A stretch of DNA of 64,000 bases from assembly GCA_911728455.2 (NCBI GenBank), contig OU452234.1, positions 14,815,830 to 14,879,829 of the forward strand, written 5' to 3'. This stretch comes from Marthasterias glacialis (lineage: Eukaryota; Echinodermata; Asteroidea; Forcipulatida; Asteriidae). Below, piece by piece: positions 44,455-60,000 of this stretch. The notes beneath the pieces are model-generated. The model saw only the letters and a list, made by a program, of their open reading frames with translations, was not told where the DNA came from and made no database searches. The translations under genes and the position numbers were made by a program. Position 1 is the stretch's first letter. Each line of letters begins with the position of its first letter.

Positions 44455-47400
44455 TGATGACGTCAGAATTGACCCAATTTTTGCCACTTGCCCAAATATT
44501 GCGAATTGACCCCTTCCCCGCACACAAACCCTCTTCAGTGATGTCTACTCTATCATTTTCTATCCTAAAATCGCATAAAAAAAATTTTGATCAAAAGTGC
44601 CGGTGCTCACAGGGAGCTCCCTGTGAGAAATTTTAATTTTCGGACCCAACTTAAAAAGTGCTTTTCATGGAATCAGTGGATGCGGGCGGCTCTTCCGAGA
44701 CGTGTCCAACAAACTAGAGCTCCCAACTTGCAGTATTTCGGGAGCTAGCGAGCTTTTTCGGCCATCTTGATGACGTCAGAATTGACCCAATTTTTGCCAC
44801 TTGCCCAAATATTGCGAATTGACCCCTTCCCCGCACACAAACCCTCTTCAGTGATGTCTACTCTATCATTTTCTATCCTAAAATCGCATAAAAAAAATTT
44901 TGATCAAAAGTGCCGGTGCTCACAGGGAGCTCCCTGTGAGAAATTTTAATTTTCGGACCCAACTTAAAAAGTGCTTTTCATGGAATCAGTGGATGCGGGC
45001 GGCTCTTCCGAGACGTGTCCAACAAACTAGAGCTCCCAACTTGCAGTATTTCGGGAGCTAGCGAGCTTTTTCGGCCATCTTGATGACGTCAGAATTGACC
45101 CAATTTTTGCCACTTGCCCAAATATTGCGAATTGACCCCTTCCCCGCACACAAACCCTCTTCAGTGATGTCTACTCTATCATTTTCTATCCTAAAATCGC
45201 ATAAAAAAAATTTTGATCAAAAGTGCCGGTGCTCACAGGGAGCTCCCTGTGAGAAATTTTAATTTTCGGACCCAACTTGAAAAGTGCTTTTCATGGAATC
45301 AGTGGATGCGGGCGGCTCTTCCGAGACGTGTCCAACAAACTAGAGCTCCCAACTTGCAGTATTTCGGGAGCTAGCGAGCTTTTTCGGCCATCTTGATGAC
45401 GTCAGAATTGACCCAATTTTTGCCACTTGCACAATTATTGCGAATTGACCCCTTCCCCGCACACAAACCCTCTTCAGTGATGTCTACTCTATCATTTTCT
45501 ATCCTAAAATCGCATAAAAAAAATTTTGATCAAAAGTGCCGGTGCTCACAGGGAGCTCCCTGTGAGAAATTTTAATTTTCGGACCCAACTTGAAAAGTGC
45601 TTTTCATGGAATCAGTGGATGCGGGCGGCTCTTCCGAGACGTGTCCAACAAACTAGAGCTCCCAACTTGCAGTATTTCGGGAGCTAGCGAGCTTTTTCGG
45701 CCATCTTGATGACGTCAGAATTGACCCAATTTTTGCCACTTGCCCAATTATTGCGAATTGACCCCTTCCCCGCACACAAACCCTCTTCAGTGATGTCTAC
45801 TCTATCATTTTCTATCCTAAAATCGCATAAAAAAAATTTTGATCAAAAGTGCCGGTGCTCACAGGGAGCTCCCTGTGAGAAATTTTAATTTTCGGACCCA
45901 ACTTGAAAAGTGCTTTTCATGGAATCAGTGGATGCGGGCGGCTCTTCCGAGACGTGTCCAACAAACTAGAGCTCCCAACTTGCAGTATTTCGGGAGCTAG
46001 CGAGCTTTTTCGGCCATCTTGATGACGTCAGAATTGACCCAATTTTTGCCACTTGCCCAAATATTGCGAATTGACCCCTTCCCCGCACACAAACCCTCTT
46101 CAGTGATGTCTACTCTATCATTTTCTATCCTAAAATCGCATAAAAAAAATTTTGATCAAAAGTGCCGGTGCTCACAGGGAGCTCCCTGTGAGAAATTTTA
46201 ATTTTCGGACCCAACTTGAAAAGTGCTTTTCATGGAATCAGTGGATGCGGGCGGCTCTTCCGAGACGTGTCCAACAAACTAGAGCTCCCAACTTGCAGTA
46301 TTTCGGGAGCTAGCGAGCTTTTTCGGCCATCTTGATGACGTCAGAATTGACCCAATTTTTGCCACTTGCCCAAATATTGCGAATTGACCCCTTCCCCGCA
46401 CACAAACCCTCTTCAGTGATGTCTACTCTATCATTTTCTATCATAAAATCGCATAAAAAAAATTTTGATCAAAAGTGCCGGTGCTCACAGGGAGCTCCCT
46501 GTGAGAAATTTTAATTTTCGGACCCAACTTGAAAAGTGCTTTTCATGGAATCAGTGGATGCGGGCGGCTCTTCCGAGACGTGTCCAACAAACTAGAGCTC
46601 CCAACTTGCAGTATTTCGGGAGCTAGCGAGCTTTTTCGGCCATCTTGATGACGTCAGAATTGACCCAATTTTTGCCACTTGCCCAAATATTGCGAATTGA
46701 CCCCTTCCCCGCACACAAACCCTCTTCAGTGATGTCTACTCTATCATTTTCTATCATAAAATCGCATAAAAAAAATTTTGATCAAAAGTGCCGGTGCTCA
46801 CAGGGAGCTCCCTGTGAGAAATTTTAATTTTCGGACCCAACTTGAAAAGTGCTTTTCATGGAATCAGTGGATGCGGGCGGCTCTTCCGAGACGTGTCCAA
46901 CAAACTAGAGCTCCCAACTTGCAGTATTTCGGGAGCTAGCGAGCTATTTCGGCCATCTTGATGACGTCAGAATTGACCCAATTTTTGCCACTTGCCCAAA
47001 TATTGCGAATTGACCCCTTCCCCGCACACAAACCCTCTTCAGTGATGTCTACTCTATCATTTTCTATCCTAAAATCGCATAAAAAAAATTTTGATCAAAA
47101 GTGCCGGTGCTCACAGGGAGCTCCCTGTGAGAAATTTTAATTTTCGGACCCAACTTGAAAAGTGCTTTTCATGGAATCAGTGGATGCGGGCGGCTCTTCC
47201 GAGACGTGTCCAACAAACTAGAGCTCCCAACTTGCAGTATTTCGGGAGCTAGCGAGCTTTTTCGGCCATCTTGATGACGTCAGAATTGACCCAATTTTTG
47301 CCACTTGCCCAATTATTGCGAATTGACCCCTTCCCCGCACACAAACCCTCTTCAGTGATGTCTACTCTATCATTTTCTATCCTAAAATCGCATAAAAAAA

Positions 47401-50400
47401 ATTTTGATCAAAAGTGCCGGTGCTCACAGGGAGCTCCCTGTGAGAAATTTTAATTTTCGGACCCAACTTGAAAAGTGCTTTTCATGGAATCAGTGGATGC
47501 GGGCGGCTCTTCCGAGACGTGTCCAACAAACTAGAGCTCCCAACTTGCAGTATTTCGGGAGCTAGCGAGCTTTTTCGGCCATCTTGATGACGTCAGAATT
47601 GACCCAATTTTTGCCACTTGCCCAAATATTGCGAATTGACCCCTTCCCCGCACACAAACCCTCTTCAGTGATGTCTACTCTATCATTTTCTATCCTAAAA
47701 TCGCATAAAAAAAATTTTGATCAAAAGTGCCGGTGCTCACAGGGAGCTCCCTGTGAGAAATTTTAATTTTCGGACCCAACTTGAAAAGTGCTTTTCATGG
47801 AATCAGTGGATGCGGGCGGCTCTTCCGAGACGTGTCCAACAAACTAGAGCTCCCAACTTGCAGTATTTCGGGAGCTAGCGAGCTTTTTCGGCCATCTTGA
47901 TGACGTCAGAATTGACCCAATTTTTGCCACTTGCCCAAATATTGCGAATTGACCCCTTCCCCGCACACAAACCCTCTTCAGTGATGTCCTACTCTATCAT
48001 TTTCTATCCTAAAATCGCATAAAAAAAATTTTGATCAAAAGTGCCGGTGCTCACAGGGAGCTCCCTGTGAGAAATTTTAATTTTCGGACCCAACTTAAAA
48101 AGTGCTTTTCATGGAATCAGTGGGATGCGGGCGGCTCTTCCGAGCCGTGTCCAACAAACTAGAGCTCCCAACTTGCAGTATTTCGGGAGCTAGCGAGCTT
48201 TTTCGGCCATCTTGATGACGTCAGAATTGACCCAATTTTTGCCACTTGCCCAAATATTGCGAATTGACCCCTTCCCCGCACACAAACCCTCTTCAGTGAT
48301 GTCTACTCTATCATTTTCTATCCTAAAATCGCATAAAAAAAAATTTGATCAAAAGTGCCGGTGCTCACAGGGAGCTCCCTGTGAGAAATTTTAATTTTTC
48401 GGACCCAACTTGAAAAGTGCTTTTCATGGAATCAGTGGATGCGGGCGGCTCTTCCGAGACGTGTCCAACAAACTAGAGCTCCCAACTTGCAGTATTTCGG
48501 GAGCTAGCGAGCTTTTTCGGCCATCTTGATGACGTCAGAATTGACCCAATTTTTGCCACTTGCCCAATTATTGCGAATTGACCCCTTCCCGCACACAAAC
48601 CTCTTCAGTGATGTCTACTCTATCATTTTCTATCCTAAAATCGCATAAAAAAAATTTTGATCACAAGTGCCGGTGCTCACAGGGAGCTCCCTGTGAGAAA
48701 TTTTAATTTTCGGACCCAACTTAAAAAGTGCTTTTCATGGAATCAGTGGATGCGGGCGGCTCTTCCGAGACGTGTCCAACAAACTAGAGCTCCCAACTTG
48801 CAGTATTTCGGGAGCTAGCGAGCTTTTTTCGGCCATCTTGATGACGTCAGAATTGACCCAATTTTTGCCACTTGCCCAAATATTGCGAATTGACCCCTTC
48901 CCCGCACACAAACCCTCTTCAGTGATGTCTACTCTATCATTTTCTATCCTAAAATCGCATAAAAAAAATTTTGATCAAAAGTGCCGGTGCTCACAGGGAG
49001 CTCCCTGGTGAGAAATTTTAATTTTCGGACCCAACTTGAAAAGTGCTTTTCATGGAATCAGTGGATGCGGGCGGCTCTTCCGAGACGTGTCCAACAACTA
49101 GAGCTCCCAACTTGCAGTATTTCGGGAGCTAGCGAGCTTTTTCGGCCATCTTGATGACGTCAGAATTGACCCAATTTTTTGCCACTTGCCCAAATATTGC
49201 GAATTGACCCCTTCCCCGCACACAAACCCTCTTCAGTGATGTCTACTCTATCATTTTCTATCCTAAAATCGCATAAAAAAAATTTTGATCAACAGTGCCG
49301 GTGCTCACAGGGAGCTCCCTGTGAGAAATTTTAATTTTCGGACCCAACTTGAAAAGTCGCTTTTCATGGAATCAGTGGATGCGGGCGGCTCTTCCGAGAC
49401 GGTGTCCAACAAACTAGAGCTCCCAACTTGCAGTATTTCGGGAGCTAGCGAGCTTTTTCGGCCATCTTGATGACGTCAGAATTGACCCCAATTTTTGCCA
49501 CTTGCCCAAATATTGCGAATTGACCCCTTCCCCGCACACAAACCCTCTTCAGTGATGTCTACTCTATCATTTTCTATCCTAAAATCGCATAAAAAAAATT
49601 TTGATCAAAAGTGCCGGTGCTCACAGGGAGCTCCCTGTGAGAAATTTTAATTTTCGGACCCAACTTGAAAAGTGCTTTTCATGGAATCAGTGGATGCGGG
49701 CGGCTCTTCCGAGGACGTGTCCAACAAACTAGAGCTCCCAACTTGCAGTATTTCGGGAGCTAGCGAGCTTTTTCGGCCATCTTGATGACGTCAGAATTGA
49801 CCCAATTTTTGCCACTTGCCCAAATATTGCGAATTGACCCCCTTCCCCGCACACAAACCCTCTTCAGTGATGTCTACTCTATCATTTTCTATCCTAAAAT
49901 CGCATAAAAAAAATTTTTGATCAAAAGTGCCGGTGCTCACAGGGAGCTCCCTGTGAGAAATTTTAATTTTCGGACCCAACTTGAAAAGTGCTTTTCATGG
50001 AATCAGTGGATGCGGGGCGGGCTCTTCCGAGACGTGTCCAACAAACTAGAGCTCCTCAACTTGCAGTATTTCGGGAGCTAGCGAGCTTTTTCGGCCATCT
50101 TGATGACGTCAGAATTGACCCAATTTTTGCCACTTGCCCAATTATTGCGAAATTGACCCCTTCCCCGCACACAAACCCTCTTCAGTGATGTCTACTCTAT
50201 CATTTTCTATCCTAAAATCGCATAAAAAAAAATTTTGATCAAAAGTGCCGGTGCTCACAGGGAGCTCCCTGTGAGAAATTTTAATTTTCGGACCCAACTT
50301 GAAAAGTGCTTTTCATGGAATCAGTGGATGCGGGCGGCTCTTCCGAGACGTGTCCAACAAACTAGAGCTCCCAACTTGCAGTATTTCGGGAGCTAGCGAG

Positions 50401-51041
50401 CTATTTCGGCCATCTTGATGACGTCAGAATTGACCCAATTTTTGCCACTTGCCCAAATATTGCGAATTGACCCCTTCCCCGCACACAAACCCTCTTCAGT
50501 GATGTCTACTCTATCATTTTCTATCCTAAAATCGCATAAAAAAAATTTTGATCAAAAGTGCCGGTGCTCACAGGGAGCTCCCTGTGAGAAATTTTAATTT
50601 TCGGACCCAACTTGAAAAGTGCTTTTCATGGAATCAGTGGATGCGGGCGGCTCTTCCGAGACGTGTCCAACAAACTAGAGCTCCCAACTTGCAGTATTTC
50701 GGGAGCTAGCGAGCTTTTTCGGCCATCTTGATGACGTCAGAATTGACCCAATTTTTGCCACTTGCCCAAATATTGCGAATTGACCCCTTCCCGCACACAA
50801 ACCCTCTTCAGTGATGTCTACTCTATCATTTTCTATCATAAAATCGCATAAAAAAAATTTTGATCAAAAGTGCCGGTGCTCACAGGGAGCTCCCTGTGAG
50901 AAATTTTAATTTTCGGACCCAACTTGAAAAGTGCTTTTCATGGAATCAGTGGATGCGGGCGGCTCTTCCGAGACGTGTCCAACAAACTAGAGCTCCCAAC
51001 TTGCAGTATTTCGGGAGCTAGCGAGCTTTTTCGGCCATCTT
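44455..51041. repeat. Satellite block A (second)
   Basis: Copies carry T24-C91-C111 again, with two A111 members at about 46.3-46.8 kb. A CAATTATTG variant recurs at about 45.4, 45.7, 47.3, 48.6 and 50.1 kb. From about 47.98 kb on, one-base insertions and deletions appear in nearly every monomer. Confidence 0.8.
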
Positions 51042-54000
51042 GATGACGTCAGAATGGACCCAAATTTTGCCACTTGCCCAAATATTGCGAATTGACCCCT
51101 TCCCCGCACACAAACCCTCTTTCAGTGATGTCTACTCTATCATTTTCTATCCTAAAATCGCATAAAAAAAATTTTGATCAAAAGTGCCGGTGCTCACAGG
51201 GAGCTCCCTGTGAGAAATTTTAATTTTCGGACCCAACTTGAAAAGTGCTTTTCATGGAATCAGTGGATGCGGGCGGCTCTTCCGAGACGTGTCCAACAAA
51301 CTAGAGCTCCCAACTTGCAGTATTTCGGGAGCTAGCGAGCTTTTTCGGCCATCTTGATGACGTCAGAATTGACCCAAATTTTGCCACTTGCCCAAATATT
51401 GCGAATTGACCCCTTCCCCGCACACAAACCCTCTTCAGTGATGTGTACTCTATCATTTTCTATCATAAAATCGCATAAAAAAAATTTTGATCAAAAGTGC
51501 CGGTGCTCACAGGGAGCTCCCTGTGAGAAATTTTAATTTTCGGACGCCAACTTGAAAAGTGCTTTTCATGGAATCAGTGGATGCGGGCGGCTCTTCCGAG
51601 ACGTGTCCAACAAACTAGAGCTCCCAACTTGCAGTATTTCGGGAGCTAGCGAGCTTTTTCGGCCATCTTGATGACGTCAGAATTGACCCAAATTTGCCAC
51701 TTGCCCAAATATTGCGAATTGACCCCTTCCCCGTACACAAACCCTCTTCAGTGATGTGTACTCTATCTTTTTCTATCATAAAATCGCATAAAAAAAAATT
51801 TTGATCAAAAGTGCCGGTGCTCACAGGGAGCTCCCTGTGAGAAATTTTAATTTTGGACCCAACTTGAAAAGTGCTTTTCATGGAATCGGTGGATGCGGGC
51901 GGCTCTTCCGAGACGTGTCCAACAAACTAGAGCTCCCAACTTGCAGTATTTCGGGAGGCTAGCGAGCTTTTTCGGCCATCTTGATGACGTCAGAATTGAC
52001 CCAAATTTTGCCACTTGCCCAAATATTGCGAATTGACCCCTTCCCCGCACACAAACCCTGTTCAGTGATGTGTACTCTATCATTTTCTATCATAAAATCG
52101 CATAAAAAAATTTTGATCAAAAGTGCCGGTGCTCACAGGGGAGCTCCCTGTGAGAAATTTTAATTTTCGGACCCAACTTGAAAAGTGGCTTTTCATGGAA
52201 TCAGTGGATTCGGGCGGCTCTTCCGAGACGTGTCCAACAAACTAGAGCTCCCAACTTGCAGTATTTCGGGAGCTAGCGAGCTTTTTCGGCCATCTTGATG
52301 ACGTCAGATTGACCCAAATTTTGCCACTTGCCCAAATATTGCGAATTGACCCCTTCCCCGCACACAAACCCTGTTCAGTGATGTGTACTCTATCATTTTC
52401 TATCATAAAATCGCATAACAAAAATTTTGATCAAAGTGCCGGTGCTCACAGGTAGCTCCCTGTGAGAAATTTTAATTTTCGGACCCAACTTGAAAAGTGC
52501 TTTTCATGGAATCAGTGGATGCGGGCGGCTCTTCCGAGCCGTGGTCCAACAAACTAGAGCTCCCAACTTGCAGTATTTCGGGAGCTAGCGAGCTTTTTCG
52601 GCCATCTTGATGACGTCAAAATTGACCCAAATTTTGCCACTTGCCCAATATTGCGAATTGACCCCTTCCCCGCACACAAACCCTGTTCAGTGATGTCTAC
52701 TCTATCATTTTCTATCATAAAATCGCATAAAAAAAATTTTGATCAAAAGTGCCGGTGCTCCCTGTGAGAAATTTTAATTTTCGGACCCAACTTGAAAAGT
52801 GCTTTTCATGGAATTAGTGGATGCGGGCGGCTCTTCCGAGACGTGTCCAACAAACTAGAGCTCCCAACTTGCAGTATTTCGGGAGCTAGCGAGCTTTTTT
52901 CGGCCATCTTGATGACGTAAGAATTGACCCAATTTTGCCACTTGCCCAAATATTGCGAATTGACCCCTTCTCCGCACACAAACCCTCTTCAGTGATGTGT
53001 ACTCTATCATTTTCTATCATAAAATCGCATAAAAAAAATTTTGATCAAAAGTGCCGGTGCTCACAGGGAGCTCCCTGTGAGAAATTTTAAATTTTCGGGA
53101 CCCAACTTGAAAAGTGCTTTTCATGGAATCAGTGGATGCAGGCGGCTCTTCCGAGACGTGTCCAACAAACTAGAGCTCCCAACTTGCAGTATTTCGGGAG
53201 CTAGCGAGCTTTTTCGGCCATCTTGATGACGTCAGAATTGACCCAAATTTTGCCACTTGCCCAAATATTGCGAATTGACCCCTTCCCCGCACACAAACCT
53301 CTTCAGTGATGTGTACTCTATCATTTCTATCCTAAAATCGCATAAAAAAAATTTTGATCAAAGTGCCGGTGCTCACAGGGAGCTCCCTGTGAGAAATTTT
53401 AATTTTCGGACCCAACTTGAAAAGTGCTTTTCATGGAATCAGTGGATGCGGGCGGCTCTTCCGAGACGTGTCCAACAAACTAGAGCTCCCAACTTGCAGT
53501 ATTTCGGGAGCTAGCGAGCTTTTTCGGCCATCTTGATGACGTCAGAATTGACCCAAATTTTGCCACTTGCCCAAATATTGCGAATTGACCCCTTCCCCGC
53601 ACACAAACCCTCTTCAGTGATGTCTACTCTATCATTTTCTATCATAAAATCGCATAAAAAAAAATTTGATCAAAAGTGCCCGGTGCTCACAGGGAGCTCC
53701 CTGTGAGAAATTTTAATTTTCGGACCCAACTTGAAAAGTGCTTTTCATGGAATCAGTGGATGCGGGCGGCTCTTCGAGACGTGTCCAACAAACTAGAGCT
53801 CCCAACTTGCAGTATTTCGGAAGCTAGCGAGCTTTTTCGGCCATCTTGATGACGTCAGAATGACCCAAATTTTGCCACTTGCCCAAATATTGCGAATTGA
53901 CCCCTTCCCCGCACACAAAACCCTCTTCAGTGATGTGTACTCTATCATTTTCTATCATAAAATCGCATAAAAGTGCCGGTGCTCACAGGGAGCTCCCTGT

Positions 54001-57000
54001 GAGAAATTTTAATTTTCGGACCCAACTTGAAAAGTGCTTTTCATGGGAATCAGTGGATGCGGGCGGCTCTTCCGAGACGTGTCCAACAAACTAGAGCTCC
54101 CACTTGCAGTATTTCGGGAGCTAGCGAGCTTTTTCGGCCATCTTGATGACGTCAGAATTGACCCAAATTTTGCCACTTGCCCAAATATTGCGAATTGACC
54201 CCTTCCCCGCACACAAACCCTCTTCAGTGATGTGTACTCTATCATTTTCTATGATAAAATCGCATAAAAAAAATTTTGATCAAAAGTGCCGGTGCTCACA
54301 GGGAGCTCCCTGTGAGAAATTTTAATTTTCGGACCCAACTTGAAAAGTGCTTTTCATGGAATCAGTGGATGCGGGCGGCTCTTCCGAGACGTGTCCAACA
54401 AACTAGAGCTCCCAACTTGCAGTATTTCGGGAGCTAGCGAGCTTTTTCGGCCATCTTGATGACGTCAGAATTGACCCAAATTTTGCCACTTGCCCAAATA
54501 TTGCGAATTGACCCCTTCCCCGCACACAAACCCTCTTCAGTGATGTGTACTCTATCATTTTCTATCATAAAATCGCATAAAAAAAATTTTGATCAAAAGT
54601 GCCGGTGCTCACAGGAGCTCCCTGTGAGAAATTTTAATTTTCGGACCCAACTTGAAAAGTGCTTTTCATGGAATCAGTGGATGCGGGCGGCTCTTCCGAG
54701 ACGTGTCCAACAAACTAGAGCTCCCAACTTGCAGTATTTCGGGAGCTAGCGATCTTTTTCGGCCATCTTGATGACGTCAGAATTGACCCAAATTTTGCCA
54801 CTTGCCCAAATATTGCGAATTGACCCCTTCCCCGCACACAAACCCTCTTCAGTGATGTGTACTCTATCATTTTCTATCATAAAATCGCATAAAAAAATTT
54901 TGATCAAAAGTGCCGGTGCTCACAGGGAGCTCCCTGTGAGAAATTTTAATTTTCGGACCCAACTTGAAAAGTGCTTTTCATGGAATCAGTGAATGCGGGC
55001 GGCTCTTCCGAGACGTGTCCAACAAACTAGAGCTCCCAACTTGCAGTATTTCGGGAGCTAGCGAGCTTTTTCGGCCATCTTGATGACGTCAGAATTGACC
55101 CAAATTTTGCCACTTGCCCAAATATTGCGAATTGACCCCTTCCCCGCACACAAACCCTCTTCAGTGATTGTGTACTCTATCATTTTCTATCATAAAATCG
55201 CATAAAAAAAATTTTGATCAAAAGTGCCGGTGCTCACAGGGAGCTCCCTGTGAGAAATTTTAATTTTCGGGACCCCAACTTGAAAAGTGCTTTTCATGGA
55301 ATCAGTGGATGCGGGCGGCTCTTCCGAGACGTGTCCAACAAACTAGAGCTCCCAACTTGCAGTATTTCGGGAGCTAGCGAGCTTTTTCGGCCATCTTGAT
55401 GACGTCAGAATTGACCCAAATTTTGCCACTTGCCCAAATATTGCGAATTGACCCCTTCCCCGCACACAAACCCTCTTCAGTGATGTGTACTCTATCATTT
55501 TCTATCATAAAATCGCATAAAAAAAATTTTGATCAAAAGTGCCCGTGCTCACAGGGAGCTCCCTGTGAGAAATTTTAATTTTCGGACCCAACTTGAAAAG
55601 TGCTTTTCATGGAATCAGTGGATGCGGGCGGCTCTTCCGAGACGTGTCCAACAAACTAGAGCTCCCAACTTGCAGTATTTCGGGAGCTAGCGAGCTTTTT
55701 CGGCCATCTTGATGACGTCAGAATTGACCCAAATTTGCCACTTGCCCGAAATTTTGCGAATTGACCCCTTCCCCGCACACAAACCCTCTTCAGTGATGTG
55801 TACTCTATCTTTTTCTATCATAAAATCGCATAAAAAAAATTTTGATCAAAAGTGCCGGTGCTCACAGGGAGCTCCCTGTGAGAAATTTTAATTTTCGGAC
55901 CCAACTTGAAAAGTGCTTTTCATGGAATCAGTGGATGCGGGCGGCTCTTCCGAGCCGTGTCCAACAAACTAGAGCTCCCAACTTGCAGTATTTCGGGAGC
56001 TAGCGAGCTTTTTCGGCCATCTTGATGACGTCAAAATTGACCCAAATTTTGCCACTTGCCCAAATATTGCGAATTGACCCCTTCCCCGCACACAAACCCT
56101 CTTCAGTGATGTCTACTCTATCATTTTCTATCATAAAATCGCATAAAAAAAATTTTGATCAAAAAGTGCCGGTGCTCACAGGGAGCTCCCTGTGAGAAAT
56201 TTTAATTTTCGGACCCAACTTGAAAAGTGCTTTTCATGGAATCAGTGGATGCGGCGGCTCTTCCGAGACGTGTCCAACAAACTAGAGCTCCCAACTTGCA
56301 GTATTTCGGGAGCTAGCGAGCTTTTTCGGCCATCTTGATGACGTCAGAATTGACCCAAATTTTGCCACTTGCCCAAATATTGCGAATTGACCCCTTCCCC
56401 GCACACAAACCCTCTTCAGTGATGTGTACTCTATCATTTTCTATCATAAAATCGCATAAAAAAAATTTTGATCAAAAGTGCCGGTGCTCACAGGGAGCTC
56501 CCTGTGAGAAATTTTAATTTTCGGACCCAACTTGAAAAGTGGCTTTTCATGGAATCAGTGGATGCGGGCGGCTCTTCCGAGACGTGTCCAACAAACTAGA
56601 GCTCCCAACTTGCAGTAATTCGGGAGCTAGCGAGCTTTTTCGGCCATCTTGATGACGTCAGAATTGACCCAAATTTTGCCACTTGCCCAAATATTGCGAA
56701 TTGACCCCTTCCCCGCACACAAACCCTCTTCAGTGATGTGTACTCTATCATTTTCTATCATAAAATCGCATAAAAAAAATTTTGATCAAAAGTGCCGGTG
56801 CTCACAGGGAGCTCCCTGTGAGAAATTTAAATTTTCGGACCCAACTTGAAAAGTGCTTTTCATGGAATCAGTGGATGCGGGCGGCTCTTCCGAGACGTGT
56901 CCAACAAACTAGAGCTCCCAACTTGCAGTATTTCGGGAGCTAGCGAGCTTTTTCGGCCATCTTGATGACGTCAGAATTGACCCAAATTTTGCCACTTGCC

Positions 57001-60000
57001 CAATATTGCGAATTGACCCCTTCCCCGCACACAAACCCTCTTCAGTGATGTGTACTCTATCATTTTCTATCATAAAATCGCATAAAAAAAATTTTGATCA
57101 AAAGTGCCGGTGCTCACAGGGAGCTCCCTGTGAGAAATTTTAATTTTCGGACCCAACTTGAAAAGTGCTTTTCATGGAATCAGTGGATGCGGGCGGCTCT
57201 TCCGAGACGTGTCCAACAAACTAGAGCTCCCAACTTGCAGTATTTCGGGAGCTAGCGAGCTTTTTCGGCCATCTTGATGACGTCAGAATTGACCCAAATT
57301 TTGCCACTTGCCCAAATATTGCGAATTGACCCCCTTCCCCGCACACAACCCCTCTTCAGTGATGTGTACTCTATCATTTTCTATCATAAAAATCGCATAA
57401 AAAAAATTTTGATCAAAAGTGCCGGTGCTCACAGGGAGCTCCCTGTGAGAAATTTTAATTTCGGACCCAACTTGAAAAGTGCTTTTCATGGAATCAGTGG
57501 ATGCGGGCGGCTCTTCCGAGGACGGGTCCAACAAACTAGAGCTCCCAACTTGCAGTATTTCGGGAGCTAGCGAGCTTTTTCGGCCATCTTGATGACGTCA
57601 GAATTGACCCAAATTTGCCACTTGCCCAAATATTGCGAATTGACCCCTTCCCCGCACACAAACCCTCTTCAGTGATGTGTACTCTATCATTTTCTATCAT
57701 AAAATCGCATAAAAAAAATTTTGATCAAAAGTGCCGGTGCTCACAGGGAGCTCCCTGTGAGAAATTTTAATTTTCGGACCCAACTTGAAAAGTGCTTTTC
57801 ATGGAATCAGTGGATGCGGGCGGCTCTTCCGAGACGTGTCCAACAAACTAGAGCTCCCAACTTGCAGTATTTCAGGGCTAGCGATCTTTTTCGGCCATCT
57901 TGATGACGTCAGAATTGACCCAAATTTTGCCACTTGCCCAAATATTGCGAATTGACCCCTTCCCCGCACACAAACCCTCTTCAGTGATGTGTACTCTATC
58001 ATTTTCTATCATAAAATCGCATAAAAAAAATGTTGATCAAAAGTGCCGGTGCTCACAGGGAGCTCCCTGTGAGAAATTTTAATCTTTCGGACCCAACTTG
58101 AAAAGTGCTTTTCATGGAATCAGTGGATGCGGGGCGGCTCTTCCGAGACGTGGTCCAACAAACTAGAGCTCCCCAACTTGCAGTATTTCGGGAGCTAGCG
58201 AGCTTTTTCGGCCATCTTGATGACGTCAGAATTGACCCAAATTTTGCCCACTTGCCCAAATATATGCGAATTGACCCCTTCCCCGCACACAAACCCTCTT
58301 CAGTGATGTGTACTCTATCATTTTCTATCATAAAATCGCATAAAAAAATTTTTGATCAAAAGTGCCGGTGCTCACAGGGAGCTCCCTGTGAGAAATTTTA
58401 ATTTTCGGACCCAACTTGAAAAGTGCTTTTCATGGAATCAGTGGGATGCGGGCGGCTCTTCCGAGACGTGTCCAACAAACTAGAGCTCCCAACTTGCAGT
58501 ATTTCGGGAGCTAGCGAGCTTTTTCGGCCATCTTGATGACGTCAGAATTGACCCAAATTTTGCCACTTGCCCAAGTATTGCGAATTGACCCCTTCCCCGC
58601 ACACAAACCCTCTTCAGTGATGTGTACTCTATCATTTTCTATCATAAAATCGCATAAAAAAAATTTTGATCAAAAGTGCCGGTGCTCACAGGGAGCTACC
58701 CTGTGAGAAATTTTGATTTTCGGACCCAACTTGAAAGTGCTTTTCATGGAATCAGGTGGATGCGGGCGGCTCTTCCGAGACGTGTCCCAACAAACTAGAG
58801 CTCCCAACTTGCAGTATTTCGGGAGCTAGCGAGCTTTTTCGGCCATCTTGATGACGTCAGAATTGACCCAAATTTTGCCACTTGCCCAAAATATTGCGAA
58901 TTGACCCCTTCCCCGCACACAAACCCTCCTTCAGCTGATGTGTACTCTATCATTTTCTATCATAAAATCGCATAAAAAAAATTTTGATCAAAAGTGCCGG
59001 TGCTCACAGGGGAGCTCCCTGTGAGAAATTTAAATTTTCGGACCCCAACTTGAAAAGTGCTTTCATGGAATCAGTGGATGCGGGCGGCTCTTCCGAGACG
59101 TGTCCAACAAACTAGAGCTCCCAACTTGCAGGATTTCGGGAGCTAGCGAGCTTTTTCGGCCATCTTGATGAGGTCAGAATTGACCAAATTTTGCCACTTG
59201 CCCAAAATATTGCGAATTGACCCCTTCCCGCACACAAACCCTCTTCAGTGATGTGTACTCTATCATTTTCCATCATAAAATCGCATAAAAAAAATTTTGA
59301 TCAAAAGTGCCGGTGCTCACAGGGAGCTCCCTGTGAGAAATTTAATTTTCGGACCCAACTTGAAAAGTGCTTTTCATGGAATCAGTGGATGCGGGCGGCT
59401 CTTCCGAGACGTGTCCAACAAACTAGAGCTCCCAACTTGCAGTATTTCGGGAGCTAGCGAGCTTTTTCGGCCATCTTGATGACGTCAGAATTGACCCAAA
59501 TTTTGCCACTTGCCCAAATATGCGAATTGACCCCTTCCCCGCACACAAACCCTCTTCAGTGATGTGTACTCTATCATTTTCTATCATAAAATCGCATAAA
59601 AAAAAATTTTGATCAAAAGTGCCGGTGCTCACAGGGGAGCTCCCTGTGAGAAATTTTAATTTTCGGACCCAACTTGAAAAGTGCTTTTCATGGAATCAGT
59701 GGATGCGGGCGGCTCTTCCGAGACGTGTCCAACAAACTAGAGCTCCCAACTTGCAGTATTTTGGGAGCTAGCGAGCTTTTCATCCATCTTGATGACGTCA
59801 GAATTGACCCAAATTTTGCCACTTGCCCAAATATTGCGAATTGACCCCTTCCCCGCACACAAACCCTCTTCAGTGATGTGTACTCTATCATTTTCTATCA
59901 TAAAATCGCATAAAAAAAAAATTTTGATCAAAAGTGCCGGTGCTCACCAGGGAGCTCCCTGTGAGAAATTTTAATTTTCGGACCCAACTTGAAAAGTGCT